DNA of 64,000 nt, from the NCBI RefSeq assembly GCF_014836415.1, contig NZ_JACSQY010000005.1, forward strand, positions 124,001 to 188,000. The letters are read 5' to 3'. The DNA comes from Sporosarcina gallistercoris (lineage in GTDB: Bacteria > Bacillota > Bacilli > Bacillales_A > Planococcaceae). Below are positions 8,928 through 18,114 of this stretch, piece after piece. The position numbers were made by a program, and so were the translations under genes. The notes under the pieces were generated by a model that saw only the letters and a program-made list of their open reading frames with translations, ran no database searches and was not told the origin of the DNA. Position 1 is the first letter of the stretch. Each line of letters opens with the position of its first letter.

Positions 8928-9794
8928 TTGAAAAAATGCTGGATTATTTATAATGGAAGTTTAGTGAATGATAAATTCCGGGATCAGGCGGAACTCGTCC
9001 AGGAAGCTGCGTACCGAGCCAGAATTTCTGCCTCTATTTACAAAAATTACGAAGTGTTCATGGATGTGACCGCCGCAATTGAATCCCTGCCTGATTTCGT
9101 CGTGTTTCTAGATAAGGATATTGTGCTTGCGACGTTCTTGAAATCCCTCGGTATTCCTGTATTCAATGATCCGGAAGTAATTGAGCGGTGTGACAATAAA
9201 ACGAAACAAGCGATTACTTTGGCTCACGATGGGATCCCGATGCCACGTACCATTGTTGCTCCGAAAGTGTATCGGAACTTCACAATCCGGGATAGCGGTT
9301 ACTATGAACGCGTTTTAGAAGAACTCGGTCTTCCGATGATCATCAAGGAAGCGCGGGGGTCGTTCGGGATGAACGTCTATTTAATCGAGACAGAAGAACA
9401 GTTTTATGAGAAAACGGACTCATTACGCGGGGTTGACCATTTATTCCAGGAATTCATCGATTCGAGCCGGGGGCGGGATATTCGTGTGAATGTCGTCGGT
9501 GACCGGGTTGTTGCTGCGATGTATCGACATTCCGAGACGGATTTCCGTGCGAATATTACGAACGGCGGCATTGCTGAGACTATCGAATTGACGGAAGCAC
9601 AAATCGAAGTCGCATTGCGTGCTGCGAAATCAGTAGGCGCAGTTTTCGCAGGAGTCGACTTATTGTTCGGCGTTAACGAAGAACCGCTAGTGTGTGAAGT
9701 GAACGCCGCTGCCCACATCCGCAATATTTATAATGTAACAGGCATCAATGTAGCAGATGCAATGATTGAATACATTTTAGAGGTGATTGCGTGA
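8928..9794 (+). CDS. RimK-like ATP-grasp ligase, first of a coupled pair
   Basis: This 288-residue protein has the RimK/ATP-grasp layout: pre-ATP-grasp domain (about 1-100), DNKTKQAITLAHDGIPMPRT helix, the ATP-binding lysine in IIKEARGSFGMNV (about 138-150), QEFI hinge, DIRVNVVGDRVVAA and the metal-binding CEVNAAAHIRN near 262. Such enzymes ligate a carboxylate to an amine or thiol via an acyl-phosphate. The start is TTG with AAGGGGA upstream. It is divergent from folC and overlaps the next gene by 4 bases. Substrate cannot be read from sequence; glutamate-type ligation is only the family default. Confidence 0.82.
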   Translation: MKKCWIIYNGSLVNDKFRDQAELVQEAAYRARISASIYKNYEVFMDVTAAIESLPDFVVFLDKDIVLATFLKSLGIPVFNDPEVIERCDNKTKQAITLAHDGIPMPRTIVAPKVYRNFTIRDSGYYERVLEELGLPMIIKEARGSFGMNVYLIETEEQFYEKTDSLRGVDHLFQEFIDSSRGRDIRVNVVGDRVVAAMYRHSETDFRANITNGGIAETIELTEAQIEVALRAAKSVGAVFAGVDLLFGVNEEPLVCEVNAAAHIRNIYNVTGINVADAMIEYILEVIA

Positions 9795-10591
9795 AGGGGT
9801 ACATCTACTATGATGAGGAAGATGCGGTTCGCAATCACTGGTTCATCGATGAGCTCATTAAAGAAGGGTTTGCGAAACAGTTGGATGTTGAATTATTGAC
9901 TGGGGATGCAGATCTTCCTAATGATGCGAAATTCGTCATTTATCGAGGCAGGGACTTCGGGAAAAGCCGTCAGTTCGAATCAGATGGTGTTATTGTCATT
10001 AATCGCAGCGAGGTAAATCGTATAGCGAACGACAAACTCCAAACCTGTGAGCTCGCTGCTATTTTGGGGATTCCATCGATTCCCACGAGGCGGTTGAATT
10101 CTTCTCTGGACGTTCGGGAGTACCCCGTTATTATAAAAACTGCAGATGGTCACGGGGGCGCGGATGTACATTTATGTACGACTGAAGCTGAGGTAGATGA
10201 AGTGGTCGCTCACTATGCTGATCGACAGCTTCTGATTCAACCTTATATCGAGCATGGTTCCTCAGATGTCCGACTATATATGATTGGCAATGAAGTGGTT
10301 GGTGCGGTAAAACGGACTGGAGTGGGGACTTTTAAAGCAAATGTCGCATTAGGCGGGACAGCGGAACGATTTGTTCCTCCCTCCCCTTTACGCAAGTTCG
10401 CAGTAAGGATTGCAAAAGCTTTGAAGAGTGACTATATCGGAGTGGATTTCATCCAGAATAAAGATAATGTTTGGTTGCTGAATGAATTGGAAGATCCTGT
10501 AGGAGCCAGGTCGCTTTATGAAACAAGTGAAGTGAATGTTGCGCGTGAATTCATGCAGCATATATGCAGGAAAATCGAGAAAACCTTATGA
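9791..10591 (+). CDS. RimK-like ATP-grasp ligase, second of a coupled pair
   Basis: This 266-residue protein is a second, divergent ATP-grasp enzyme. It has YPVIIKTADGHGGADV (ATP lysine and glycine loop, about 113-128), QPYIEHGSSDVRLYMIGNEVVGAV, an arginine/asparagine segment FKANVALGG and the metal-binding LNELEDPVGARS near 237. The GTG start lies inside the stop codon of the first ligase (GTGA), so the two are translationally coupled and probably made in equal amounts. The stop codon lies in the terminator stem. A heteromeric or two-step peptide-type ligation is possible but unproven. Confidence 0.8.
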   Translation: MKGYIYYDEEDAVRNHWFIDELIKEGFAKQLDVELLTGDADLPNDAKFVIYRGRDFGKSRQFESDGVIVINRSEVNRIANDKLQTCELAAILGIPSIPTRRLNSSLDVREYPVIIKTADGHGGADVHLCTTEAEVDEVVAHYADRQLLIQPYIEHGSSDVRLYMIGNEVVGAVKRTGVGTFKANVALGGTAERFVPPSPLRKFAVRIAKALKSDYIGVDFIQNKDNVWLLNELEDPVGARSLYETSEVNVAREFMQHICRKIEKTL

Positions 10592-10624
10592 AGTGCGAGC
10601 CAGCACTTTGTAAGGTTTTTTTGC
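10581..10624 (+). terminator. Terminator of the ATP-grasp operon
   Basis: A 16-bp stem starting AAACCTTATGAAGTGC pairs with GCACTTTGTAAGGTTT (two G-U pairs, loop of 6) and is followed by T6. The stop codon of the second ligase is in the 5' arm. Confidence 0.88.
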
Positions 10625-10763
10625 TTTGCAATCGCAGTAGTTTGCTCAGTGTGATATTCGTTCTGCGACAATTCTATGTCTTTGTCCATGAGCCGGAGGT
10701 CTTTTTCGTTAATGGGAAGCATTTAAATTTCAATAAGGGATTAATTGGGAGGACTTCCTTTGT

Positions 10764-10964
10764 TTTATGAGGATTCCATATGGAGCGGATGATGCTTTTT
10801 AAGCGTTATAAGCGTTTTTCATATTTTATGAGCGCTTTCCGTGATTTATGAGCGATTCTCAGTGTTTATGAGCACTTTCCAGGTTTTATGAGCGGATCCA
10901 TGAGTTTATGATCACTTTTCCTGTTTTATGAGCGTAATTAGTGATTTATGAGCACCTCTCCAAT
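10764..10964. repeat. Array of 20-bp direct repeats (core TTTATGAGCR)
   Basis: Seven units follow each other at an exact 20-base period from 10825 to 10964. Each has TTTATGAGCG or TTTATGAGCA (one TTTATGATCA) and then 10 variable bases, often CTTTCC-like. Degenerate units precede (10764, about 10778, 10796 and 10805). The array fills the gap between the convergent ATP-grasp and valS terminators. It is not a CRISPR: the conserved part is 10 bases and the spacers are 10 bases, and no dyad is conserved. The 20-base period is not a multiple of three, so it is not a coding repeat. I believe similar runs occur in related genomes, from memory only. Confidence 0.85.
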
Positions 10965-10997
10965 AAAAATAAAGAGGGCTTTCGCTAGAAAGCCCTC
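10962..10997 (-). terminator. Terminator of valS
   Basis: A perfect 10-bp stem, GAGGGCTTTC with GAAAGCCCTC and loop of 4, is followed on the minus strand by a T-rich tract. It sits 7 bases past the valS stop. Confidence 0.88.
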
Positions 10998-11003
10998 CCT
11001 TAC

Positions 11004-13652
11004 TTAAATCTCTTTCAGTTCTTCAATGCGGCGCTGAACAGCCGCTTGCTTTTCGAGATAATCTTGTTCTTTTGCTCGTTCTTCATCTACAACAGACTGT
11101 GGTGCTTTGGACACGAAGCGTTCGTTGGACAATTTTCCTTGAACGCGTTTCACTTCGCCTGCCCACTTATCCAACTCTTTACCGAGACGTGCAATTTCTT
11201 CGTCAATGTTTAGTAAGCCTTCGAGCGGCATGAAGAGTTCTGCACCTGTAACTACTGCTGACATTGACTTGCCAGGAGCGTGGACATCTACTCCGATTTC
11301 CAGTGTTTCCGGGTTACAGAATTTCTCGATATACTGACTGTTTGTTTTCAAGACAGCTGCTGTCGCTTCGTCTTTCGCAACAATATACAGCGGTACTTGG
11401 CGACTCATCGGTGTGTTCACTTCCGCACGAATCGTACGCACCGCTTTGATAACATCAGTCAACAACTTCATGTGCGTGGAACGTTCCACATTCGTCAAGC
11501 TGGAATCTGCCACCGGCCATGGTGCAACCGTGATGGACTCGCCTTCATGTGGCAAGTTCTGCCAAATTTCTTCCGTAATGAACGGCATGAGTGGGTGAAG
11601 TAAACGCATCGTATTGTCGAGTACATATGCAAGAACCGAACGCGTCATATGCTTCGCTTTCTCGTCTTCCCCGTACAATGGCAACTTCGCCATCTCGATG
11701 TACCAGTCACAGAAATCATCCCAGATGAAGTTATAGAGTGCTCGGCCGACTTCCCCGAACTCATAGCGATCTGACAATTTCGTCACAGAGTCAATCGTTT
11801 CGTTGAGACGCGTTAAGATCCAATCATCTGCAACAGAGCGTTCGCCCGATAAATCGATTTCTTCGTATTTCAAACCTTCCATATTCATCAACGCAAATCG
11901 GGAAGCATTCCAGATTTTGTTGGCAAAGTTCCAGACCGCTTCAACTTTTTCAGTCGAATAGCGAAGGTCTTGGCCTGGTGATGAACCGGTTGCCAGGAAG
12001 TAACGCAATGCATCGGCACCATACTGATCGATGACATCCATCGGATCCACGCCGTTACCGAGAGATTTCGACATCTTGCGCCCGTCTTCAGCACGAACCA
12101 AGCCGTGAATCAAGACATCCTTGAATGGACGCTGGTCTGTGAACTCGATGCCTTGGAATATCATGCGGGACACCCAGAAGAAGATAATATCATATCCTGT
12201 AACAAGCGCATCCGTTGGATAGTAACGCTTGAACTCAGAGTTTTCCGTATCCGGCCATCCCATCGTGGAGAATGGCCATAGAGCAGATGAGAACCACGTA
12301 TCCAGTACATCCTCTTCCTGATGCCAGTTTTCGATGTCTGCAGGTGCTTCTTCGCCGACATACACTTCTCCTGTTTCATTGTGATACCAAGCTGGAATGC
12401 GATGTCCCCACCAAAGTTGACGAGAAATACACCAGTCGTGAATGTTTTCCATCCAAGTCAAATATGTTTTCTCGAAGCGTTCAGGTACGAATGACACTTT
12501 GCCTTCTGCTTGTTGCAATTCAATCGCTTTTTCAGCAAGTGGCTGCATCTTAACGAACCACTGTGTAGATAAATACGGTTCGACAACTGCACCGCTCCGC
12601 TCCGAATGACCTACGGAATGGTTATGTGCTTCGATTTTAAAGAGGACGTCCATATCCTGCAAATCTTTAACGATTGCTTTGCGGCATTCGAAACGGTCCA
12701 TTCCTTCGTATTTACCTGCTAACTTGTTCATTGTTCCATCTTCATTCATTACAAGAACGCGTGGCAGATCATGGCGATTTCCGATTTCAAAGTCGTTCGG
12801 ATCGTGAGCTGGTGTAATCTTAACCGCGCCACTTCCGAAGTCCATTTCTACGTAATCATCCGCCACAATCGGAATTTCACGGTCGACGATCGGCAGCTTC
12901 ACGGTTTTTCCGATTAAGTGCTGATAGCGAGCGTCTTCCGGGTGAACGGCAACCGCTGTGTCACCCAACATTGTCTCTGGGCGTGTTGTCGCAATCTCGA
13001 TACTTCCAGTTCCATCTGTGAGTGGGTAACGCATATGATAGAATGCACCCGCTACATCCTTATGGATTACTTCGATATCAGACAATGCTGTTTTCGTTGC
13101 AGGGTCCCAGTTGATAATATATTCGCCGCGGTAAATTAAGTCTTTCTTGTACAATTTGACGAACACTTCACGAACTGCACGTGAAAGCCCTTCATCCAAC
13201 GTGAAACGTTCGCGTGAGTAATCCAGCCCGAGACCAAGCTTAGACCATTGTTCACGAATATGACCCGCATACTCATCTTTCCATTTCCATGTCTCTTCCA
13301 GGAACTTCTCACGCCCTAGATCATAGCGTGTTTGCCCGTTAGCGCGCAGCTTCTCTTCTACTTTCGCTTGCGTTGCAATACCGGCATGGTCCATACCAGG
13401 AAGCCATAACGCATCATATCCTTGCATGCGCTTCATGCGAGTCAAGATATCTTGAAGTGTCGTATCCCAAGCGTGACCTAAGTGCAATCTACCCGTTACG
13501 TTCGGTGGTGGAATGACAATCGTATAGGGCTCTTTCCCACTCTCCGGCTGAGCTTTGAAATACTCGCCCTTCAACCACCATTCATAACGATCTCTCTCAA
13601 TCGTTTGCGGATCATACTTAGTCGGCATCTCCAACTGGTCTTTTTCTGTCAT
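11004..13652 (-). CDS. valS: Valine-tRNA ligase
   Basis: ValS charges tRNA-Val and edits misactivated threonine. The 882-residue class I synthetase shows the HIGH-type motif as HLGHAWD (about 57), [10 protein letters not shown], the editing domain (about 190-340), the KMSKS motif (about 537), the anticodon-binding helix bundle and a C-terminal coiled coil (about 815-880). Length is normal for Bacillales. Expression is controlled by a valine T-box leader on the same strand. Housekeeping gene; very secure. Confidence 0.98.
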   Translation of the reverse strand: MTEKDQLEMPTKYDPQTIERDRYEWWLKGEYFKAQPESGKEPYTIVIPPPNVTGRLHLGHAWDTTLQDILTRMKRMQGYDALWLPGMDHAGIATQAKVEEKLRANGQTRYDLGREKFLEETWKWKDEYAGHIREQWSKLGLGLDYSRERFTLDEGLSRAVREVFVKLYKKDLIYRGEYIINWDPATKTALSDIEVIHKDVAGAFYHMRYPLTDGTGSIEIATTRPETMLGDTAVAVHPEDARYQHLIGKTVKLPIVDREIPIVADDYVEMDFGSGAVKITPAHDPNDFEIGNRHDLPRVLVMNEDGTMNKLAGKYEGMDRFECRKAIVKDLQDMDVLFKIEAHNHSVGHSERSGAVVEPYLSTQWFVKMQPLAEKAIELQQAEGKVSFVPERFEKTYLTWMENIHDWCISRQLWWGHRIPAWYHNETGEVYVGEEAPADIENWHQEEDVLDTWFSSALWPFSTMGWPDTENSEFKRYYPTDALVTGYDIIFFWVSRMIFQGIEFTDQRPFKDVLIHGLVRAEDGRKMSKSLGNGVDPMDVIDQYGADALRYFLATGSSPGQDLRYSTEKVEAVWNFANKIWNASRFALMNMEGLKYEEIDLSGERSVADDWILTRLNETIDSVTKLSDRYEFGEVGRALYNFIWDDFCDWYIEMAKLPLYGEDEKAKHMTRSVLAYVLDNTMRLLHPLMPFITEEIWQNLPHEGESITVAPWPVADSSLTNVERSTHMKLLTDVIKAVRTIRAEVNTPMSRQVPLYIVAKDEATAAVLKTNSQYIEKFCNPETLEIGVDVHAPGKSMSAVVTGAELFMPLEGLLNIDEEIARLGKELDKWAGEVKRVQGKLSNERFVSKAPQSVVDEERAKEQDYLEKQAAVQRRIEELKEI

Positions 13653-13729
13653 AACAATTCCTCCTCGTAATAATAAAAGTAATTCAATTCATTTTTGTTT
13701 TTAATCGGACACTTTGTACTTATACTTTC

Positions 13730-13857
13730 TGTTGATTGGAACGTAAGGCGGGGACTCCTTAGGGACCAGCGAAGATTGAAGACCCCGCAGAAGCACAGCG
13801 CCGAGGAGGCTGAGATCAAGCCTCTAGGAAAGCCTCAGCCTGAAGTGGAAATCAACA
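13730..13857. repeat. Interspersed 128-bp repeat element, copy in the valS leader
   Basis: The segment is bounded by 8-bp inverted ends TGTTGATT and AATCAACA and contains GGCGGGGACTCCTTAGGGA, GACCCCGCAG and GAGGAGGCTGAG blocks. It matches, from memory, a short non-coding repeat common in Bacillaceae/Planococcaceae genomes. A second diverged copy lies at 26043-26171 in opposite orientation. It carries no ORF and lies between the T-box terminator and the valS start, so the read-through mRNA contains it. A MITE-like or REP-like origin is inference. Confidence 0.75.
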
Positions 13858-13879
13858 TTATGTCCAATTTTTGAAACAC

Positions 13880-14132
13880 AAAAAACCCCTTCGTCGTTAA
13901 AGGACGAAGGAGTCAGTTCGCGGTACCACCTTTATTCGCAACTATGCAAAAAGCGCACGTTGCCTCAATGGATATAACGGCTTCTAACCGGCTTTCGCTA
14001 CTTGGAAAAACGTTCACGAAAACTGCTGACGGGTGACTTTCAAACTGTCGACAATAGGTCCTTGCACCATCCGGACCCTCTCTAAAAAAGCCGACTGATC
14101 TACTCTCCCGCTAAACGCATCACTATACTGTT
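13880..14132 (-). ncRNA. T-box riboswitch, valine-specific, upstream of valS
   Basis: On the minus strand the leader shows the T-box core GGTGGTACCGCG (13919-13930), then a terminator stem at 13881-13911 with a T6 tract. Upstream is the Stem I region with GGGAGAGTAGATCAG and the apical GGATGGTGCAAGGACC. The specifier loop reads GAAAGTCACC; GTC at 14035-14037 is a valine codon. Uncharged tRNA-Val should favour the antiterminator and valS transcription. The specifier agrees with the downstream gene. Confidence 0.93.
13881..13911 (-). terminator. T-box attenuator terminator
   Basis: Stem CCTTCGTC with GACGAAGG (loop of 7) followed by a T-run on the minus strand, directly after the T-box core. 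It is the OFF-state structure of the valS leader. Confidence 0.88.
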
Positions 14133-14138
14133 TCCAAT

Positions 14139-14168
14139 AGTTTACCGGATGTATAGCGTACCCGTCAA
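14139..14168 (-). promoter_or_regulatory. Candidate promoter of the valS T-box transcript
   Basis: TTGACG (14163-14168) and TAAACT (14139-14144), spaced 18 bases on the minus strand, lie just before the T-box Stem I. The -10 box is imperfect. Position relative to the leader is what makes it credible. Confidence 0.5.
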
Positions 14169-14191
14169 GCCCGCTTTGAAAGGATGGTGTT

Positions 14192-14383
14192 ATGAGAAGA
14201 GGTTATAACCCTTATTTACTTCCGCCATGGCTCAGAAGATGCCGTTTTTACTGCAAAATGATCATTATCCCGATTTCCTGTTTCCAGCTCATCCGGCTAT
14301 TGATCATCCCTACGACAGGGGACTTTTTACTCTTCTGTATCCTTTGCGGATGTTGTTTCTTATTCCACAAAAACATCATTTAA
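14192..14383 (+). CDS. Small basic membrane protein, RGYNPY/LPPWLRR type
   Basis: This 63-residue frame starts RRGYNPYLLPPWLRRCRFYC and continues with two hydrophobic stretches ending in LCGCCFLFHKN. A ribosome binding site AAAGGA is 8 bases before the ATG. The N-terminal half has the aromatic/arginine-proline style of a conserved small Bacillales protein I vaguely recall, but I cannot name it. It is divergent from valS and overlaps the 3' end of the SpoVID-like gene by 24 bases. It occupies the place where B. subtilis has ysxE but is not related to it. Confidence 0.5.
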   Translation: MRRGYNPYLLPPWLRRCRFYCKMIIIPISCFQLIRLLIIPTTGDFLLFCILCGCCFLFHKNII

Positions 14384-14965
14384 CCGGAAGGACGTCACTG
14401 TAACATCATCTTCCAAATCATTGATGAACGCGAGCATTTCATGATCTTCCGCATAGTTATTCAAGGTTTCAATGTGATTCACACTGGAACTATCCAAATC
14501 CGCAGTAACGGCTGCAGTCGTCGTTTCTGACAACTCATCCGCTGCCGGGTCTTTCTTAGCTACAGCTTCGACTTCAGTCAATTTAGCTTCAACTGTCCAC
14601 ATGACCGTAAGAGCCCCATCATCCGTCGCGGTTGCTGTAGCATCGATCACATTCGCTTTAAGTTGTCCGTCTGCACTCGTTGGCAAATCTACGAGCAATG
14701 GCACGGCATACTCGAAATAACCCGATTTGTCTTGAACGTCCACATCATCAATCAAGATCGCATCAGAATCTAAAGCTGCTTCCTGCGCTTCACCATCAAA
14801 TGCAACATTTGCTGCTACATGATAAATCCCCGAAAGCCGAACAGCATCTTCCGTCTTATGCTCTGTATATCCCGCGGTCACTTTCACTTCTTGTGCAGAA
14901 ACTGCTTTCCCGTACTCTGCAGGAAACTGAAACGTCTCCGTTAATGTCCACTGTGTTGGCTCCAT
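14360..14965 (-). CDS. SpoVID N-terminal-like protein (spoVID position), short form
   Basis: This 201-residue acidic, beta-rich protein lies between hemL and valS, exactly where B. subtilis has spoVID. Its segment ETFQFPAEYGKAVSAQEVKV, then AVRLSGIYHVAANVAF and YAVPLLVDLP resembles the N-terminal domain of SpoVID, a coat assembly protein. SpoVID of B. subtilis is about 575 residues with a C-terminal LysM domain; here the LysM part is missing. The start has an AAAGGAGG site 10 bases upstream. A spore-coat role is inference from position and weak similarity. The C-terminal end is overlapped by the small plus-strand gene. Confidence 0.6.
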   Translation of the reverse strand: MEPTQWTLTETFQFPAEYGKAVSAQEVKVTAGYTEHKTEDAVRLSGIYHVAANVAFDGEAQEAALDSDAILIDDVDVQDKSGYFEYAVPLLVDLPTSADGQLKANVIDATATATDDGALTVMWTVEAKLTEVEAVAKKDPAADELSETTTAAVTADLDSSSVNHIETLNNYAEDHEMLAFINDLEDDVTVTSFRLNDVFVE

Positions 14966-15033
14966 TATTTTGCCGCCTCCTTTTATACGTAAGAGTATAT
15001 GACGGCAAACCGCTTAACAGAACAATCGTCCAA

Positions 15034-15077
15034 AGAAAAACAGCCTTTCCAAAGAGTTTCATCTCAGAAAGGCTGTT
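15034..15077 (-). terminator. Terminator of the haem operon (after hemL)
   Basis: Stem AACAGCCTTTC with GAAAGGCTGTT, loop of 17, then TTTTTC on the minus strand, 6 bases past the hemL stop. It separates the haem genes from the SpoVID-like gene. Confidence 0.82.
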
Positions 15078-15082
15078 TGTAT

Positions 15083-16372
15083 TTATTTTTTCAACTGACT
15101 GAATACTTTATGGAATGCATCTACTGTTTTCGAGATGTGCGCTTCCGTATGTGCCGCTGAAAGGAACATGCCCTCGAACTGCGAAGGCGGCAAGAAAATC
15201 CCTTCCGCAGCCATCAACCGGTAGTATTCAGCAAATAGCGCCAAATCAGATGTCTTTGCAGATTCATAATCGACAACGTCGACATTTGTGAAGAAGAATC
15301 CGATCATCGATCCTGCACGGTTCACAGTATGCGGAATTCCATTTGCACTTGCTGCTTCGCGGAATCCTTTTTCAAGCTGATCGCCAAGTTTCATGAAGTG
15401 CTCATATGATGACGGATTCAACCGCTTCAACGTCTCGATTCCAGCTGTCATTGCGAGTGGATTTCCCGACAAAGTTCCAGCTTGATAAACCGTTCCTGCA
15501 GGTGCAATGTGCTCCATGATTTCGCGTTTACCGCCGTATGCTCCTACAGGCAGTCCGCCGCCGATCACTTTACCGAGGCATGTCAAATCAGGTGTGACTC
15601 CAAAATGCCCTTGTGCACAATTGTAGCCGACACGGAAACCGGTCATCACTTCATCAAAAATGAGAAGCGTTCCGTTTTCTTCTGTCAACTTGCGTAATTC
15701 TTCAAGGAAACCTGGCTGCGGCGGCACAACTCCCATGTTTCCTGCGACTGGTTCCACGATGACACCAGCGAGATCGTCTCCATACTCTTTAAAGGCGACT
15801 TTCAAGCTTTCCAAGTCATTATAAGGAACGGTGATCGTGTTTTTCGCAACGCCTTCAGGAACTCCTGGGCTGTCCGGAAGACCGAGTGTCGCAACCCCGG
15901 AACCCGCTTTAATAAGCAATGAATCCCCGTGACCGTGGTAACATCCTTCAAATTTCAAAATGAGATTACGCTTCGTATATCCACGTGCTAAACGCAATAC
16001 ACTCATCGTCGCCTCTGTACCTGAAGACACCATGCGCACCATTTCAATCGATGGGACACGGTCGATGACGATTTCAGCCAGTTCATTCTCGAGCAATGTG
16101 GGTGCACCGAAACTGGACCCTTTCAAAGCCGCTTGCTGAATGGCCGATACAACACCTTCTTCAGCATGTCCTAAAATTAGAGGCCCCCACGATAATACAT
16201 AATCGATGTATTCGTTGCCATCGATATCTGTAATGATCGCGCCTTTACCGCTCTCCATGAAAATCGGATCCATATTGACCGATTTGAACGCACGGACAGG
16301 CGAATTCACGCCGCCAGGCATTAGATCTACAGCTTTACTGAATGCTTGTTTTGAATTTGTATACTCTCTCAT
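15083..16372 (-). CDS. hemL: Glutamate-1-semialdehyde 2,1-aminomutase
   Basis: HemL converts glutamate-1-semialdehyde to 5-aminolevulinate, using PLP. The protein (429 residues) shows [10 protein letters not shown], the aminotransferase signature [13 protein letters not shown] and the PLP lysine in [17 protein letters not shown] (about 265). The frame is open to 16390, but the ATG at 16372 follows GGAGGAG by 5 bases and overlaps the hemB stop as ATGA, so this start is chosen. Last gene of the C5 haem operon. Confidence 0.97.
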   Translation of the reverse strand: MREYTNSKQAFSKAVDLMPGGVNSPVRAFKSVNMDPIFMESGKGAIITDIDGNEYIDYVLSWGPLILGHAEEGVVSAIQQAALKGSSFGAPTLLENELAEIVIDRVPSIEMVRMVSSGTEATMSVLRLARGYTKRNLILKFEGCYHGHGDSLLIKAGSGVATLGLPDSPGVPEGVAKNTITVPYNDLESLKVAFKEYGDDLAGVIVEPVAGNMGVVPPQPGFLEELRKLTEENGTLLIFDEVMTGFRVGYNCAQGHFGVTPDLTCLGKVIGGGLPVGAYGGKREIMEHIAPAGTVYQAGTLSGNPLAMTAGIETLKRLNPSSYEHFMKLGDQLEKGFREAASANGIPHTVNRAGSMIGFFFTNVDVVDYESAKTSDLALFAEYYRLMAAEGIFLPPSQFEGMFLSAAHTEAHISKTVDAFHKVFSQLKK

Positions 16373-17352
16373 TTTGTCTCCTCCAACCAACGAGCGGCAT
16401 CTTTCGCGTGGTACGTCATGATCAGATCGGCACCTGCACGCTTCATACTAGTCAACGTTTCAAGGACGATCCGTTGTTCATCGACCCAGCCATTAAGGGC
16501 AGCAGCTTTCACCATCGCGTACTCTCCACTCACATTATAGGCAACCATCGGAAGCAACGTATTGTTTTTGACATCGCGTAAAATGTCCAAGTACGACAAC
16601 GCAGGTTTCACGATTAAGAAATCTGCGCCTTCCGCAATATCCGATTCCGCTTCACGCAATGCTTCCATACGATTAGCAGGATCCATTTGATACGCTTTAC
16701 GATCACCGAACTGTGGCGTGGAATCCGCAGCATCCCGGAATGGTCCATAATACGCCGATGCATACTTCACCGCATAAGACATAATTGGAATCTCTTCGAA
16801 TCCGGCATTATCCAATTCTTGGCGGATCGCAGCAACGAAACCATCCATCATATTGGATGGGGCAATGATATCCGCACCTGCGCTCGCCTGTGAAACGGCT
16901 GTCTTCACGAGCAAGTCCAAAGAAGGATCATTCAACACGCGTTCACCTTCAATCACACCACAATGTCCGTGATCGGTATATTCACAAAGACAAGTATCTG
17001 CAATGACAATTAGTTCAGGATGACGCTTTTTCGCAAGCCGGATCGCTTCCTGGATGATTCCGTGGTCATGGTAAGCCCCGCTTCCTACAGCATCTTTTTC
17101 AGTAACAACGCCAAAGAAAATGACAGAAGGAATTCCTAGTGCAACTGCCTCATCTAACTCTTCCCCGAGCCGATCCATCGAATGCTGATAGATACTAGGC
17201 ATCGAAGGGATTTCGTTTTTCACATTCTCGCCTTCAATCACGAAGATCGGGTAAATAAAGTCTGTTGCTTGCAGTTGTGTTTCACGAACCATTGCACGCA
17301 TTCCAGCAGTGCTGCGAAGCCGACGGTGCCGGCGGAAATTCAAATTATTCAT
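16369..17352 (-). CDS. hemB: Delta-aminolevulinic acid dehydratase (porphobilinogen synthase)
   Basis: HemB condenses two 5-aminolevulinates to porphobilinogen. The 327-residue protein has the zinc-type cysteine cluster [13 protein letters not shown] (about 118-130) and both active-site lysines, in [12 protein letters not shown] and [20 protein letters not shown] precedes the ATG. Overlaps hemL by 4 bases and follows hemD by 3. Confidence 0.97.
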   Translation of the reverse strand: MNNLNFRRHRRLRSTAGMRAMVRETQLQATDFIYPIFVIEGENVKNEIPSMPSIYQHSMDRLGEELDEAVALGIPSVIFFGVVTEKDAVGSGAYHDHGIIQEAIRLAKKRHPELIVIADTCLCEYTDHGHCGVIEGERVLNDPSLDLLVKTAVSQASAGADIIAPSNMMDGFVAAIRQELDNAGFEEIPIMSYAVKYASAYYGPFRDAADSTPQFGDRKAYQMDPANRMEALREAESDIAEGADFLIVKPALSYLDILRDVKNNTLLPMVAYNVSGEYAMVKAAALNGWVDEQRIVLETLTSMKRAGADLIMTYHAKDAARWLEETK

Positions 17353-17355
17353 CTG

Positions 17356-18114
17356 TCAATTCCTTCCTTTCGACCCGGCTAATGTCTGCACGAGTTCAGG
17401 TAATGTATAAGTTTCAGGCATTACGTGGACAGGTGCGCCCATTCTGTGCAGTGCCCGTTTCGTAATATGACCGATCGCGCCAATTGTATAGCCTGCCCAT
17501 CCTATCTTAGGCGCCACATGTTCTGTGAATACTGTAACCGCTGACGGACTTGCGAACAATACGGTAACAGAAGTGGTATCTTTCACTAATTCAACTATCC
17601 GAGCTGCAGAAGAAACTTCAGGAAGTGTTTCGTACACCGTCCATTCATCCACCGATAACGAAAGCTCAGTTGAAATGAGCGTCCCAGCTAAATTACCTTT
17701 GATGAATAGCGCACGTAACGATTCCCCTTCAGGGTTGAACTGCCGAACGAAAACATCTGCACTGAATACGTCCGGGATGAAGTCCACTCGAAAGCCGATG
17801 CGTTCAAGCGCATGGGCGGTTTTTTCCCCCACAGCGGCAACACGGAGTTCGTAATCCTGCACATCCATTTTAAACCGCTTCAGCTTATGATGAAAGGCAG
17901 CTACTGCACTCTGGCTCGTAAAAATCAACCAATCATAGTTCCGTGTCTGCATCATGCGCTCATCATCATTCACTGATACCCGTTCCTCCGTGCGAATGAG
18001 CGGGTATGAAACCGGATTGCCTCCAAGCTGTCTAACAAGCTCGTAAGGTTCTTCGGATTTTTTTGTACTCGTGAAAATCACGGTCTCTCCTGACAATGGA
18101 AGCTTATTGACCAT
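17356..18114 (-). CDS. hemD: Uroporphyrinogen-III synthase
   Basis: HemD cyclises hydroxymethylbilane with ring D inversion. The 252-residue sequence is divergent, as usual for this family, but has [36 protein letters not shown] and [12 protein letters not shown], characteristic of the two-lobed HemD fold. It overlaps the hemC stop by 11 bases. The operon position between hemC and hemB makes the call firm. Confidence 0.93.
   Translation of the reverse strand: MVNKLPLSGETVIFTSTKKSEEPYELVRQLGGNPVSYPLIRTEERVSVNDDERMMQTRNYDWLIFTSQSAVAAFHHKLKRFKMDVQDYELRVAAVGEKTAHALERIGFRVDFIPDVFSADVFVRQFNPEGESLRALFIKGNLAGTLISTELSLSVDEWTVYETLPEVSSAARIVELVKDTTSVTVLFASPSAVTVFTEHVAPKIGWAGYTIGAIGHITKRALHRMGAPVHVMPETYTLPELVQTLAGSKGRN

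Noticed and set aside
10764-10964. CRISPR array
   Set aside because: Repeats of only 10 conserved bases with 10-base spacers, no dyad and no cas genes in the window; too short for a CRISPR.
14680-15102. Open frame of 140 codons on the plus strand
   Set aside because: Antisense to the SpoVID-like gene and runs through the hemL terminator; no ribosome binding site.
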